64,000 bases of DNA from Pseudomonas brenneri (GTDB taxonomy: Bacteria > Pseudomonadota > Gammaproteobacteria > Pseudomonadales > Pseudomonadaceae), in the NCBI RefSeq assembly GCF_007858285.1, contig NZ_VFIL01000017.1, positions 19,103 through 83,102 of the forward strand. Reading direction: 5' to 3'. Positions 1 to 7,823 of the stretch are shown in pieces; the stretch's first letter is position 1; every line of letters starts with the position of its first letter. The notes under the pieces were generated by a model. It ran no database searches, was not told the origin of the DNA, and saw only the letters and a list, made by a program, of their open reading frames with translations. The translations under genes and the position numbers were made by a program.

Positions 1-531
1 ACCATGCACGGCGGCGGTCACGAGCGCGGCATGCGTTCGGGCACCCTGGCGACCCACCAGATCGTCGGCATGGGCGAAGCCTTCCGTGTAGCCAAGGAAG
101 ACATGGCTGCCGAAAACGTGCGCATCAAGGCCCTCAGCGATCGCTTCTACAAGCAGGTCGAGAACCTTGAAGAGCTGTACATCAACGGCAGCATGACCGC
201 CCGTGTACCGCACAACCTGAATTTGAGCTTCAACTACGTCGAAGGCGAGTCGCTGATCATGGCGCTCAAGGACCTGGCGGTTTCGTCCGGTTCGGCCTGC
301 ACCTCGGCCTCCCTTGAACCGTCCTACGTCCTGCGTGCCCTGGGCCGCAACGACGAGTTGGCGCATAGCTCGATCCGCTTTACGTTCGGCCGTTTCACCA
401 CCGAAGAAGAAGTCGACTACGCCGCGCAGAAAGTCTGCGAGGCGGTCACCAAGCTGCGCACCCTGTCGCCGCTGTGGGACATGTTCAAGGACGGTGTCGA
501 TATTTCCAAGATCGAGTGGGCGGCACACTAA
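1..531 (+). CDS. iscS: Cysteine desulfurase IscS (C-terminal part, cut by window start)
   Basis: This is the C-terminal ~176 residues of IscS, the PLP enzyme that takes sulfur from L-cysteine and hands it to IscU as a persulfide. The frame is open from base 1, so the true start lies upstream of the window. Visible landmarks are the HGGGHERGMRSGT segment near the beginning and the mobile catalytic-cysteine loop (SSGSACTSASLEPS), followed by the HSSIRFTFGRFTTEEE segment typical of the class. It is the first visible gene of an isc operon continuing with iscU, iscA, hscB, hscA, fdx and iscX. The conventional iscR regulator would lie just upstream but is not in view. The stop codon is at 529-531. 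Confidence 0.97.
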   Translation, partial: TMHGGGHERGMRSGTLATHQIVGMGEAFRVAKEDMAAENVRIKALSDRFYKQVENLEELYINGSMTARVPHNLNLSFNYVEGESLIMALKDLAVSSGSACTSASLEPSYVLRALGRNDELAHSSIRFTFGRFTTEEEVDYAAQKVCEAVTKLRTLSPLWDMFKDGVDISKIEWAAH

Positions 532-552
532 ATATAGAAGCCGCCACCCCAG

Positions 553-594
553 CCCTGTAGGAACGTGGCGGAAAACGCAGGCGTTTTTACAGGG
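553..594 (+). promoter_or_regulatory. Long bulged hairpin between iscS and iscU
   Basis: CCCTGTA (553-559) is exactly complementary to TACAGGG (588-594), and inside it AAAACGC (572-578) pairs with GCGTTTT (581-587). This gives about 14 paired bases with a 12-nt bulge on the 5' side only. It sits in the 99-nt gap between the iscS stop and iscU. It could be an mRNA processing or stabilising structure that sets the IscS/IscU ratio, or a decayed repeat; the role is inference. Confidence 0.5.
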
Positions 595-630
595 TTCCAG
601 AGCGGCCCTGATGAGTGAGGATTCAATACC

Positions 631-1017
631 ATGGCTTACAGCGAAAAGGTCATCGACCACTACGAAAACCCGCGCAACGTCGGCAAGATGAACGCGGAAG
701 ATCCTGATGTCGGCACCGGCATGGTCGGCGCTCCGGCGTGCGGCGACGTCATGCGCCTGCAGATCAAGGTCAACGAGCAGGGCATCATCGAAGATGCCAA
801 GTTCAAGACCTACGGCTGCGGTTCGGCCATCGCCTCCAGTTCCCTGGCGACCGAGTGGATGAAAGGCAAGACTCTGGATGAAGCAGAGACCATCAAGAAC
901 ACTCAACTGGCCGAAGAACTGGCCCTGCCGCCAGTGAAAATTCACTGCTCGGTACTCGCAGAAGACGCCATCAAGGCGGCTGTTCGCGACTACAAGCAGA
1001 AGAAAGGCTTGATCTAA
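631..1017 (+). CDS. iscU: Fe-S cluster assembly scaffold IscU
   Basis: IscU is the scaffold on which nascent [2Fe-2S] and [4Fe-4S] clusters are built from IscS-derived sulfur before chaperone-driven transfer. The 128-residue length is standard. The three cluster-ligand cysteines are visible in APACGDVM (about residue 37), YGCGSA (about 63) and IHCSVL (about 106). The LPPVK motif recognised by HscA immediately precedes the last one. The YSEKVIDHYENPRNVG N-terminus is also typical. It lies between iscS and iscA in the operon, 99 nt after iscS and 28 nt before the iscA ATG. Confidence 0.98.
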   Translation: MAYSEKVIDHYENPRNVGKMNAEDPDVGTGMVGAPACGDVMRLQIKVNEQGIIEDAKFKTYGCGSAIASSSLATEWMKGKTLDEAETIKNTQLAEELALPPVKIHCSVLAEDAIKAAVRDYKQKKGLI

Positions 1018-1045
1018 GCATTTGGCGACGAGTAAGGAGTCAACG

Positions 1046-1369
1046 ATGGCTATCAGCATGACAGAAGCGGCTGCGCAGCACATTCGCCGTTCCCTGAATG
1101 GGCGCGGTAAAGGTGAGGGGATTCGTCTGGGTGTTCGCACCACGGGCTGTTCCGGCCTTGCCTACGTGCTGGAGTTCGTCGACGAGGTGGTTGCGGAAGA
1201 CCAGGTGTTCGAAAGTCACGGCGAAAAAGTGATCATCGACCCGAAAAGCCTGACCTACCTGGACGGCACCGAGCTCGATTTCGTCAAGGAAGGGTTGAAC
1301 GAAGGCTTCAAGTTCAACAACCCCAACGTACGCGGTGAATGTGGCTGCGGCGAAAGCTTCAACATCTGA
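1046..1369 (+). CDS. iscA: A-type Fe-S carrier IscA
   Basis: IscA is a 107-residue A-type carrier that receives or delivers iron and Fe-S clusters to apo-proteins. The ligand cysteines are seen in TTGCSGL (about residue 35) and in the C-terminal GECGCGES (about 99 and 101). The start was placed at the ATG at 1046, which has an AAGGAGT ribosome-binding site 5-6 nt upstream. The upstream in-frame TTG at 1022 would add residues not found in the family. The gene ends 8 nt before the GTG start of hscB. Confidence 0.97.
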   Translation: MAISMTEAAAQHIRRSLNGRGKGEGIRLGVRTTGCSGLAYVLEFVDEVVAEDQVFESHGEKVIIDPKSLTYLDGTELDFVKEGLNEGFKFNNPNVRGECGCGESFNI

Positions 1370-1377
1370 GGCTATCT

Positions 1378-1899
1378 GTGGGTACTCCTTGTCATTTCGC
1401 TTTATTCGAGCTGCAGCCGAGCTTTCGGCTGGACCTTGAGCAGCTTGCCATGCGCTACCGAGAGTTGGCGCGTGGGGTGCATCCGGACCGCTTCGCTGAC
1501 GCTTCCGAGCGTGAGCAACGCCTGGCGCTGGAGCAGTCGGCCAGCCTCAACGAAGCCTATCAGACGCTGAAAAATCCGCCGAAACGCGCGCGCTATTTGC
1601 TCGCGATGAACGGTGGCGAGTTGCCGCTGGAAGTTACGGTCCATGACCCTGATTTCCTGATGCAGCAGATGCAATGGCGTGAAGAACTTGAAGACTTGCA
1701 GGACGAGGCCGATCTGGCTGGCGTCGCGGTCTTCAAGCGTCGTCTGAAAGTGGCCCAGGATGAGCTCAACGAAAGCTTCGCAGCTTGTTGGGATGATGCA
1801 GCGCAGCGTGAGCAGGCCGAACGCCTGATGCGGCGCATGCAGTTCCTCGACAAGCTCACTTACGAAGTGCGCCAGTTAGAAGAGCGCCTCGACGATTAA
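1378..1899 (+). CDS. hscB: Fe-S assembly co-chaperone HscB
   Basis: HscB is the J-domain co-chaperone that docks IscU onto HscA and stimulates its ATPase. The protein is 173 residues from a GTG start at 1378, the usual length. The N-terminal J-domain carries the HPD tripeptide (VHPDRFADAS, about residue 32-34), and the C-terminal helical bundle binds IscU. The in-frame start further upstream at 1339 overlaps the end of iscA and reads into non-homologous sequence, so it was rejected. It is transcribed with iscA and hscA. Confidence 0.95.
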   Translation: MGTPCHFALFELQPSFRLDLEQLAMRYRELARGVHPDRFADASEREQRLALEQSASLNEAYQTLKNPPKRARYLLAMNGGELPLEVTVHDPDFLMQQMQWREELEDLQDEADLAGVAVFKRRLKVAQDELNESFAACWDDAAQREQAERLMRRMQFLDKLTYEVRQLEERLDD

Positions 1900-1950
1900 C
1901 CCAGTGCTGCACAGATTGCACGCCTGATAGACAGATAAGACCTGATTACC

Positions 1951-3813
1951 ATGGCTCTACTGCAGATCGCCGAACCCGGCCAAAGTCCTCAACCGCACCA
2001 GCGTCGCCTGGCGGTTGGCATCGACTTGGGTACTACCAATTCACTGGTCGCCGCACTGCGCAGCGGTCTTTCCGAGTCGTTGCCCGATGCTGATGGCCAG
2101 GTGATCCTGCCGTCCGCCGTGCGCTATCACGCTGATCGCACCGAAGTGGGTGAGTCAGCCAGGCTCGCGGCCTCTACCGATCCGCTGAACACGGTGCTGT
2201 CGGTCAAGCGCTTGATGGGTCGTGGGTTGTCCGACGTCAAGCAATTGGGCGATCAACTGCCGTACCGCTTTGTCGGTGGTGAATCCCATATGCCGTTTAT
2301 CGACACCATCCAGGGCCCGAAAAGCCCGGTGGAAGTGTCGGCCGATATCCTCAAAGTCTTGCGCCAGCGTGCCGAGACGACCTTGGGTGGCGAGCTGGTA
2401 GGGGCGGTGATCACGGTTCCGGCGTATTTCGACGACGCCCAGCGCCAAGCCACCAAGGATGCGGCGAAACTCGCCGGCCTTAATGTCTTGCGCCTGCTCA
2501 ACGAGCCGACCGCTGCTGCCGTGGCTTATGGCCTGGACCAGCATGCCGAAGGCCTGGTCGCGATTTACGATCTGGGTGGCGGTACTTTTGATATTTCGAT
2601 CCTGCGCCTGACCGGTGGTGTCTTCGAAGTCCTGGCCACCGGTGGCGACAGCGCGCTGGGCGGCGATGACTTCGATCACGCCATCGCCGGCTGGATCATC
2701 ACCAGCGCCGGATTGTCCGCCGACCTCGATCCGGGCACCCAGCGCAACCTGCTGCAAACGGCCTGCGCGGCCAAGGAAGCCCTGACCGACGCTGCATCTG
2801 TTGAAGTTTCCTACGGCTCATGGTCGGCGCAACTGACCCGTGAAGCCTTCGATGCGCTGATCGAGCCGATGGTTGCTCGTAGCCTGAAAGCCTGCCGTCG
2901 CGCCGTGCGTGACTCCGGCATCGAGCTGGAAGAAGTCGGCGCGGTGGTCATGGTCGGCGGTTCGACCCGTGTGCCGCGGGTTCGCGAAGCCGTGGCCGAA
3001 GCCTTTGGTCGCCAGCCGCTGACTGAAATCGATCCGGATCAAGTGGTAGCCATTGGGGCTGCGATCCAGGCCGATACCCTGGCTGGCAACAAGCGGGATG
3101 GTGGCGAACTGCTGCTGCTCGACGTGATTCCGTTGTCCCTGGGGTTGGAAACCATGGGCGGCCTGATGGAGAAGGTGATTCCACGCAACACCACCATTCC
3201 CGTCGCCCGTGCCCAGGACTTCACCACGTATAAAGATGGCCAGACGGCCATGATGATTCATGTGCTGCAAGGCGAGCGCGAGCTGATCAGCGACTGCCGC
3301 TCCCTGGCGCGCTTTGAATTGCGCGGTATCCCGGCGATGGTCGCGGGTGCGGCGAAGATTCGCGTGACCTTCCAGGTCGACGCCGACGGCCTGCTCAGTG
3401 TGGCCGCGCGTGAGTTGGGTTCGGGCGTTGAAGCCAGTATCCAGGTCAAACCGTCCTACGGCCTGACCGACGGCGAAATCGCCAAGATGCTCAAGGATTC
3501 GTTCCAGTATGCCGGTGACGACAAGGTCGCTCGTGTCCTGCGTGAGCAGCAAGTCGATGCCCAGCGCCTGCTTGAAGCGGTGCAGGGCGCCCTTGAGGCC
3601 GATGGCGAGCGCCTTCTGGATGCTGAAGAGCGCCTGGTCATCGACCTGCAGATGCAGGAACTGGCCGAATTGATGAAAGGCACCGATGGTTATGCCATCG
3701 AACAACAGACCAAGCGCCTTTCACAAGTAACCGATGCCTTTGCCGCCCGTCGTATGAACCAGACGGTGAAAGCCGCCCTGGCGGGACGCAACCTGAATGA
3801 AATTGAGGAATAA
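1951..3813 (+). CDS. hscA: Fe-S assembly chaperone HscA (Hsp70 family)
   Basis: HscA is the specialised Hsp70 that, with HscB, drives cluster release from IscU. The length of 620 residues matches the family. The nucleotide-binding domain shows GIDLGTTNSLVA (about residue 23-34), the IYDLGGGTFDIS phosphate loop (about 205-216) and VGGSTRVP (about 334-341). The substrate-binding domain begins around the LLLLDVIPLSLGLET linker (about 388) and a helical lid closes the C-terminus. It is 51 nt after hscB and 3 nt before fdx. Confidence 0.98.
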   Translation: MALLQIAEPGQSPQPHQRRLAVGIDLGTTNSLVAALRSGLSESLPDADGQVILPSAVRYHADRTEVGESARLAASTDPLNTVLSVKRLMGRGLSDVKQLGDQLPYRFVGGESHMPFIDTIQGPKSPVEVSADILKVLRQRAETTLGGELVGAVITVPAYFDDAQRQATKDAAKLAGLNVLRLLNEPTAAAVAYGLDQHAEGLVAIYDLGGGTFDISILRLTGGVFEVLATGGDSALGGDDFDHAIAGWIITSAGLSADLDPGTQRNLLQTACAAKEALTDAASVEVSYGSWSAQLTREAFDALIEPMVARSLKACRRAVRDSGIELEEVGAVVMVGGSTRVPRVREAVAEAFGRQPLTEIDPDQVVAIGAAIQADTLAGNKRDGGELLLLDVIPLSLGLETMGGLMEKVIPRNTTIPVARAQDFTTYKDGQTAMMIHVLQGERELISDCRSLARFELRGIPAMVAGAAKIRVTFQVDADGLLSVAARELGSGVEASIQVKPSYGLTDGEIAKMLKDSFQYAGDDKVARVLREQQVDAQRLLEAVQGALEADGERLLDAEERLVIDLQMQELAELMKGTDGYAIEQQTKRLSQVTDAFAARRMNQTVKAALAGRNLNEIEE

Positions 3814-3816
3814 CTG

Positions 3817-4158
3817 ATGCCGCAGGTCATTTTTCTGCCACACACCGAGCATTGCCCGGACGGTATGGTCGTGGAGGCTGAGACCGGCAAGTCCCTTCTC
3901 GAAGTTGCCCACGACAACCACATCGAGATCGAGAGTGCTTGTGGTGGCGTTAATGCCTGTACCACCTGTCACTGCATTATCCGCGAAGGTTTCAATAGCC
4001 TCGAAGAGGCCGATGAGCTGGAAGAGGACTATCTTGATAGGGCGTGGGGCCTGGAGCCGACATCGCGCCTGAGTTGTCAGGCAAAGGTGGGGACTGAAGA
4101 CCTCACCGTTGAAATTCCGAAGTATTCGCTCAACCATGCGGCCGAAGCGCCGCATTGA
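3817..4158 (+). CDS. fdx: [2Fe-2S] ferredoxin of the ISC system
   Basis: This is an adrenodoxin-type [2Fe-2S] ferredoxin that supplies electrons during cluster assembly on IscU. The 113-residue protein has the ligand pattern C-x5-C-x2-C...C, seen in ESACGGVNACTTCHC (about residues 42-51) and LSCQAKVG (about 87). The isc type has an extra cysteine in the TTCHC segment, which is present. It starts 3 nt after the hscA stop, so the two are probably translationally coupled, and it is followed closely by iscX. Confidence 0.97.
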   Translation: MPQVIFLPHTEHCPDGMVVEAETGKSLLEVAHDNHIEIESACGGVNACTTCHCIIREGFNSLEEADELEEDYLDRAWGLEPTSRLSCQAKVGTEDLTVEIPKYSLNHAAEAPH

Positions 4159-4172
4159 TTCAAGGAAGTGTC

Positions 4173-4373
4173 ATGAGTCTTAAATGGGTTGATGTGCAAG
4201 AGATCGCTATTCTGCTGGCCGACGGCTATCCGGATATGGATCCCTATTCGGTGAACTTTGTAGCTTTGCGTGACATGGTCATGGCCTTGCCAGGGTTCGA
4301 AGACGAGCGGGATCGCGGCGGTGAAAAGGTTCTTGAAGCGATCCAGACTGCCTGGAAAGAAGAACAGGACTGA
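4173..4373 (+). CDS. iscX: Fe-S assembly protein IscX
   Basis: IscX is a small acidic protein that binds IscS and modulates cluster assembly, possibly as an iron-dependent regulator. From the ATG at 4173 (AAGGAAG upstream) the product is 66 residues, the standard length. The SLKWVDVQEIAILLADGYPD and VNFVALRDMV segments are characteristic of the family. It is the last gene of the isc operon; a hairpin follows about 30 nt later. Confidence 0.96.
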   Translation: MSLKWVDVQEIAILLADGYPDMDPYSVNFVALRDMVMALPGFEDERDRGGEKVLEAIQTAWKEEQD

Positions 4374-4405
4374 AGCCTCCCTCACGCAGTTAGGCAATAC
4401 CCAAG

Positions 4406-4435
4406 AACCCGCGTATAATTCGCGGGTTTAATTTT
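4406..4435 (+). terminator. isc operon terminator hairpin with TATAAT in its loop
   Basis: AACCCGCG (4406-4413) and CGCGGGTT (4421-4428) form a perfect 8-bp stem, followed by TAATTTTT. This is a reasonable intrinsic terminator for the isc operon. The 7-nt loop is TATAATT, an exact sigma70 -10 hexamer placed 46 nt before the ndk start codon. The same DNA may therefore also carry the ndk promoter, although no good -35 hexamer is visible 16-18 nt upstream. Confidence 0.65.
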
Positions 4436-4464
4436 TCGCAAATTACCGTTTCTGGAGTTACACC

Positions 4465-4890
4465 ATGGCTGTTCAACGTACTTTCTCCATCATCAAGCCT
4501 GACGCTGTTGCAAAAAACGTCATCGGCGAGATCACCACTCGTTTCGAAAAAGCCGGCCTGAAGGTTGTAGCTTCGAAACTCAAGCAACTGTCCAAGGCTG
4601 AAGCTGAAGGCTTCTACGCTGAGCACAGCGCTCGTGGTTTCTTCGGCGACCTGGTTGCCTTCATGATCTCCGGTCCTGTTGTTGTACAGGTTCTGGAAGG
4701 CGAAAACGCTATCGCTCTGAACCGTGAGCTGATGGGCGCTACCAACCCTAAAGAAGCGGCTGCCGGCACCATCCGTGCTGATTTCGCTGACTCCATCGAC
4801 GCCAACGCTGTACACGGTTCGGACTCCGAAGCCGCTGCTGCTCGCGAAATTTCGTACTTCTTCGCAGCTACCGAAGTAACCACTCGCTAA
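4465..4890 (+). CDS. ndk: Nucleoside diphosphate kinase
   Basis: Ndk transfers the gamma-phosphate of ATP to nucleoside diphosphates through a phosphohistidine and balances NTP/dNTP pools. The product is 141 residues. The N-terminus FSIIKPDAVAKNVIG and the active-site region with the catalytic histidine (NAVHGSDSEAAAAREI, about residue 115-119) are both present. A TGGAG ribosome-binding site precedes the ATG. It stands between the isc terminator hairpin and rlmN, which follows after 28 nt. Confidence 0.98.
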   Translation: MAVQRTFSIIKPDAVAKNVIGEITTRFEKAGLKVVASKLKQLSKAEAEGFYAEHSARGFFGDLVAFMISGPVVVQVLEGENAIALNRELMGATNPKEAAAGTIRADFADSIDANAVHGSDSEAAAAREISYFFAATEVTTR

Positions 4891-4918
4891 GCATTGGCTT
4901 AAGAGTGAAGGTGAATCC

Positions 4919-6067
4919 ATGACTACATCGACTGTAAAAACCAACCTGCTGGGTCTGACTCAACAGGAAATGGAAAAATTCTTCGACTCAATCGGGGAGA
5001 AGCGTTTCCGTGCCGGTCAGGTAATGAAGTGGATTCACCACTTTGGCGTCGACGATTTCGACGCCATGACGAACGTCAGCAAGGCCCTGCGCGACAAGCT
5101 CAAGGCGATTGCCGAGGTCCGTGGTCCCGAAGTGGTCAGCGAGGACATCTCCAGCGACGGCACCCGTAAGTGGGTGGTGCGCGTGGCGTCCGGCAGTTGC
5201 GTCGAGACCGTCTACATTCCCCAGGGCAAGCGCGGCACTTTGTGCGTTTCGTCCCAGGCAGGCTGTGCCCTGGACTGCAGTTTCTGCTCCACCGGCAAGC
5301 AAGGCTTCAATAGCAACCTCACCGCCGCCGAAGTGATCGGCCAGGTGTGGATTGCCAACAAATCCTTTGGCAGCGTCCCGGCGACCGTCGACCGTGCCAT
5401 CACCAACGTGGTGATGATGGGCATGGGTGAGCCGCTGCTGAACTTCGACAACGTGATTGCGGCCATGCATTTGATGATGGACGACCTGGGCTACGGCATC
5501 TCCAAGCGCCGTGTGACCCTGTCGACCTCCGGCGTGGTACCGATGATCGATGAGCTGGCCAAGCACATCGACGTCTCCCTGGCGTTGTCGCTGCACGCAC
5601 CCAATGACGCATTGCGTAACCAATTGGTGCCGATCAACAAGAAGTATCCGCTTAAGATGCTGCTCGAATCTTGCCAGCGTTATATGGCGACCTTGGGTGA
5701 GAAGCGCGTGCTGACCATTGAGTACACCATGCTCAAGGACATCAACGACAAGGTCGAACACGCCGTCGAGATGATCGAGTTGCTCAAGAACACGCCGTGC
5801 AAGATCAACCTGATCCCGTTCAACCCGTTTCCCCATTCTGGCTACGAGCGGCCGAGCAACAACGCCATCCGCCGTTTCCAGGATCAACTGCACCAGGCCG
5901 GCTACAACGTCACCGTACGCACCACCCGTGGTGAAGACATCGACGCCGCCTGTGGCCAATTGGTCGGACAGGTGCTGGACCGCACCCGTCGCAGCGAGCG
6001 TTATATCGCCGTGCGTGAACTGAACGCCGCCGACGATTTGCCGCAGATTGCTGTGAATCGAATCTGA
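4919..6067 (+). CDS. rlmN: Dual-specificity 23S rRNA/tRNA adenine-C2 methyltransferase RlmN
   Basis: RlmN is a radical-SAM enzyme that methylates C2 of A2503 in 23S rRNA and A37 in some tRNAs. The 382-residue product has the CxxxCxxC cluster motif (GCALDCSFCSTGKQGF, about residues 116-125) and the MMGMGEPLLN motif. A C-terminal DIDAACGQL segment contains the cysteine that carries the intermediate methyl. It is read through from ndk and is followed 12 nt later by the type IV pilus gene pilF. Confidence 0.98.
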   Translation: MTTSTVKTNLLGLTQQEMEKFFDSIGEKRFRAGQVMKWIHHFGVDDFDAMTNVSKALRDKLKAIAEVRGPEVVSEDISSDGTRKWVVRVASGSCVETVYIPQGKRGTLCVSSQAGCALDCSFCSTGKQGFNSNLTAAEVIGQVWIANKSFGSVPATVDRAITNVVMMGMGEPLLNFDNVIAAMHLMMDDLGYGISKRRVTLSTSGVVPMIDELAKHIDVSLALSLHAPNDALRNQLVPINKKYPLKMLLESCQRYMATLGEKRVLTIEYTMLKDINDKVEHAVEMIELLKNTPCKINLIPFNPFPHSGYERPSNNAIRRFQDQLHQAGYNVTVRTTRGEDIDAACGQLVGQVLDRTRRSERYIAVRELNAADDLPQIAVNRI

Positions 6068-6079
6068 GAGAGGATCTCT

Positions 6080-6838
6080 ATGCCCTTGCGCCTTGCGCTG
6101 CTTTTGCTTGTTGCCAGCCTCTCGGTTGGCTGTGTTTCATCGGGCTCTGACAGCCCGCTGCAAACCGGCAAGGGCCGTGACGAAGCGCGTGCTGCCTATG
6201 TGCAGTTGGGGCTGGGTTACCTGCGCCAGGGGTTGAGCGAGCAGGCCAAGGTGCCGCTGCAAAAGGCCCTGGCCCTCGACAACCAGGATGCCGACGCCAA
6301 TGCGGCGCTGGCCCTGGTGTTCCAGGCCCAGGCCGAGCCTGAGCTGGCCGATCAGTATTTCCAGAAAGCCCTGGCCGTTCGCCCCCATGATCCGCGCCTG
6401 CTCAACAACTACGGCAGTTTCCTGTACCAGCAGGAACGTTATGAGCAAGCGGCCGGTTATTTCCAGCAGGCAGCCACTGATACCCTATATCCTGAACGTT
6501 CGCGGGTTTTCGAGAACCTGGGGGTGACGTCCGTGCGCCTTGGCCAGCGTGAAAGCGCCCGCCGGCAACTGGAAAAGGCCCTGCACCTGAACCAGCGCCA
6601 GCCACGGGCCTTGCTCGAAATGGCCCAGTTGTCGTTTGAAGACAGGCATTATGTGCCGGCACGTGACTATTACGAGCGTTTTAGCCTGCTCAGCGGGCAA
6701 AATGCACGTAGTCTATTGCTTGGTGTGCGCCTGGCCACGGTTCATGAAGAACGCGACAAGGCCACACGTTTTAGCCAGCAATTAGAACGACTCTATCCCG
6801 GTACGCCGGAATATCAGCAATACCTGTCGGAGCAATGA
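6080..6838 (+). CDS. pilF: Type IV pilus biogenesis/stability lipoprotein PilF (PilW)
   Basis: PilF is the outer-membrane pilotin that assists PilQ secretin assembly. The 252-residue protein begins with a lipoprotein signal (hydrophobic stretch then SVGC, cysteine at about residue 18). It then contains tandem TPR repeats, for example GLGYLRQGLSEQAKVPLQKAL and NYGSFLYQQERYEQAAGYF. Its position between rlmN and rodZ is the conserved Pseudomonas order. The stop overlaps the rodZ start by 4 bp (ATGA), suggesting coupled translation. Confidence 0.93.
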   Translation: MPLRLALLLLVASLSVGCVSSGSDSPLQTGKGRDEARAAYVQLGLGYLRQGLSEQAKVPLQKALALDNQDADANAALALVFQAQAEPELADQYFQKALAVRPHDPRLLNNYGSFLYQQERYEQAAGYFQQAATDTLYPERSRVFENLGVTSVRLGQRESARRQLEKALHLNQRQPRALLEMAQLSFEDRHYVPARDYYERFSLLSGQNARSLLLGVRLATVHEERDKATRFSQQLERLYPGTPEYQQYLSEQ

Positions 6839-7821
6839 TGAAAGCCGCGCACCCGGAAGTTGTAGCCGCTAATCGCGTAAACCCAGGCGAGACCTTGCGT
6901 CAGGCCCGCGAAAGCAATGGTTGGTCGCTGGAAGAAGTGGCCCTCAAGCTCAATTTGACCTCCTCTTCCCTGGGCAACCTGGAAAACGGCGCGTTCGACA
7001 AACTGCCCGGGCATACCTTCGCCCGCGGTTATATCCGTGCCTACGCCAAGCTGCTGGGCACCGACCAGGCCATTCTGGTCCAGCAATTCGACCAGTTCAC
7101 CGGTACCGACTCCCAGGGTAGCAATGTCCACGGTCTCGGTCGCATCGAAGAGCCGGTGCGGGTTTCCCACACTATTCTGCGAATTGTCAGCCTGTTGCTG
7201 CTGATTGCCGTGATCGGTGGTGGTTTTATCTGGTGGCAGGACCAGACGACCCTGCGCAGCAAGGACCTGATCAGCAACGCCTTGGAGCACGTCGAAGTCG
7301 AGAGCGCCGACGGCACCACTCAGATTCATCCTCTGGACGAGCCTGAAGACCAGGCAGTAGTCCAGGGCCAGACCGCGCCCGAAACCAGTCTTGACCTGCA
7401 AGCAGGCCAGCCGCCTGCCGAAGGCGTCAGTGAAGCGGCCCCAGCTGCCGTTGTACCGACTCCTGCCGTACCTGCAACCCCGGCCACCGTGGCCCAGGTG
7501 CCTGTAGTACCGGCGCCGATCGCACCTGTTGCGCCAACGGCTGCCGCACCTGCTTCCCTGGCGCCAGTCAGCGTGGCGGGCGATGGCCGTCTCCAGATTA
7601 CCTACGTCGCTGACTGCTGGACACAAGTCACCGATGGCAATGGCAAAGTCCTGTTCAGTGCTTTGAAGCGTAAGGGAGATACGCTTGATCAGGTCGGCAA
7701 GCCTCCTTTGACGCTGCGTCTGGGCTTTGCCCGTGGCGCGCAAGTGGCCTACAACGGCCAGCCTGTGGACGTGGCGCCGTTCACCAGTGGCGAGACCGCT
7801 CGCCTGAAGTTGGGACAATAG
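6835..7821 (+). CDS. rodZ: Cell-shape protein RodZ (HTH-TM-DUF4115)
   Basis: RodZ anchors MreB filaments to the inner membrane and organises lateral wall synthesis. The 328-residue product has an N-terminal Cro/C1-type helix-turn-helix (ETLRQARESNGWSLEEVA, about residues 19-80) and a single membrane span (ILRIVSLLLLIAVIGGGFIWW, about 116-136). A Pro/Ala-rich linker (about 200-245) and a C-terminal DUF4115 domain (about 250-320) follow. In many genomes this gene is labelled simply 'helix-turn-helix protein'. It overlaps pilF by 4 bp and ispG follows after 2 nt. Confidence 0.93.
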   Translation: MMKAAHPEVVAANRVNPGETLRQARESNGWSLEEVALKLNLTSSSLGNLENGAFDKLPGHTFARGYIRAYAKLLGTDQAILVQQFDQFTGTDSQGSNVHGLGRIEEPVRVSHTILRIVSLLLLIAVIGGGFIWWQDQTTLRSKDLISNALEHVEVESADGTTQIHPLDEPEDQAVVQGQTAPETSLDLQAGQPPAEGVSEAAPAAVVPTPAVPATPATVAQVPVVPAPIAPVAPTAAAPASLAPVSVAGDGRLQITYVADCWTQVTDGNGKVLFSALKRKGDTLDQVGKPPLTLRLGFARGAQVAYNGQPVDVAPFTSGETARLKLGQ

Positions 7822-7823
7822 TC

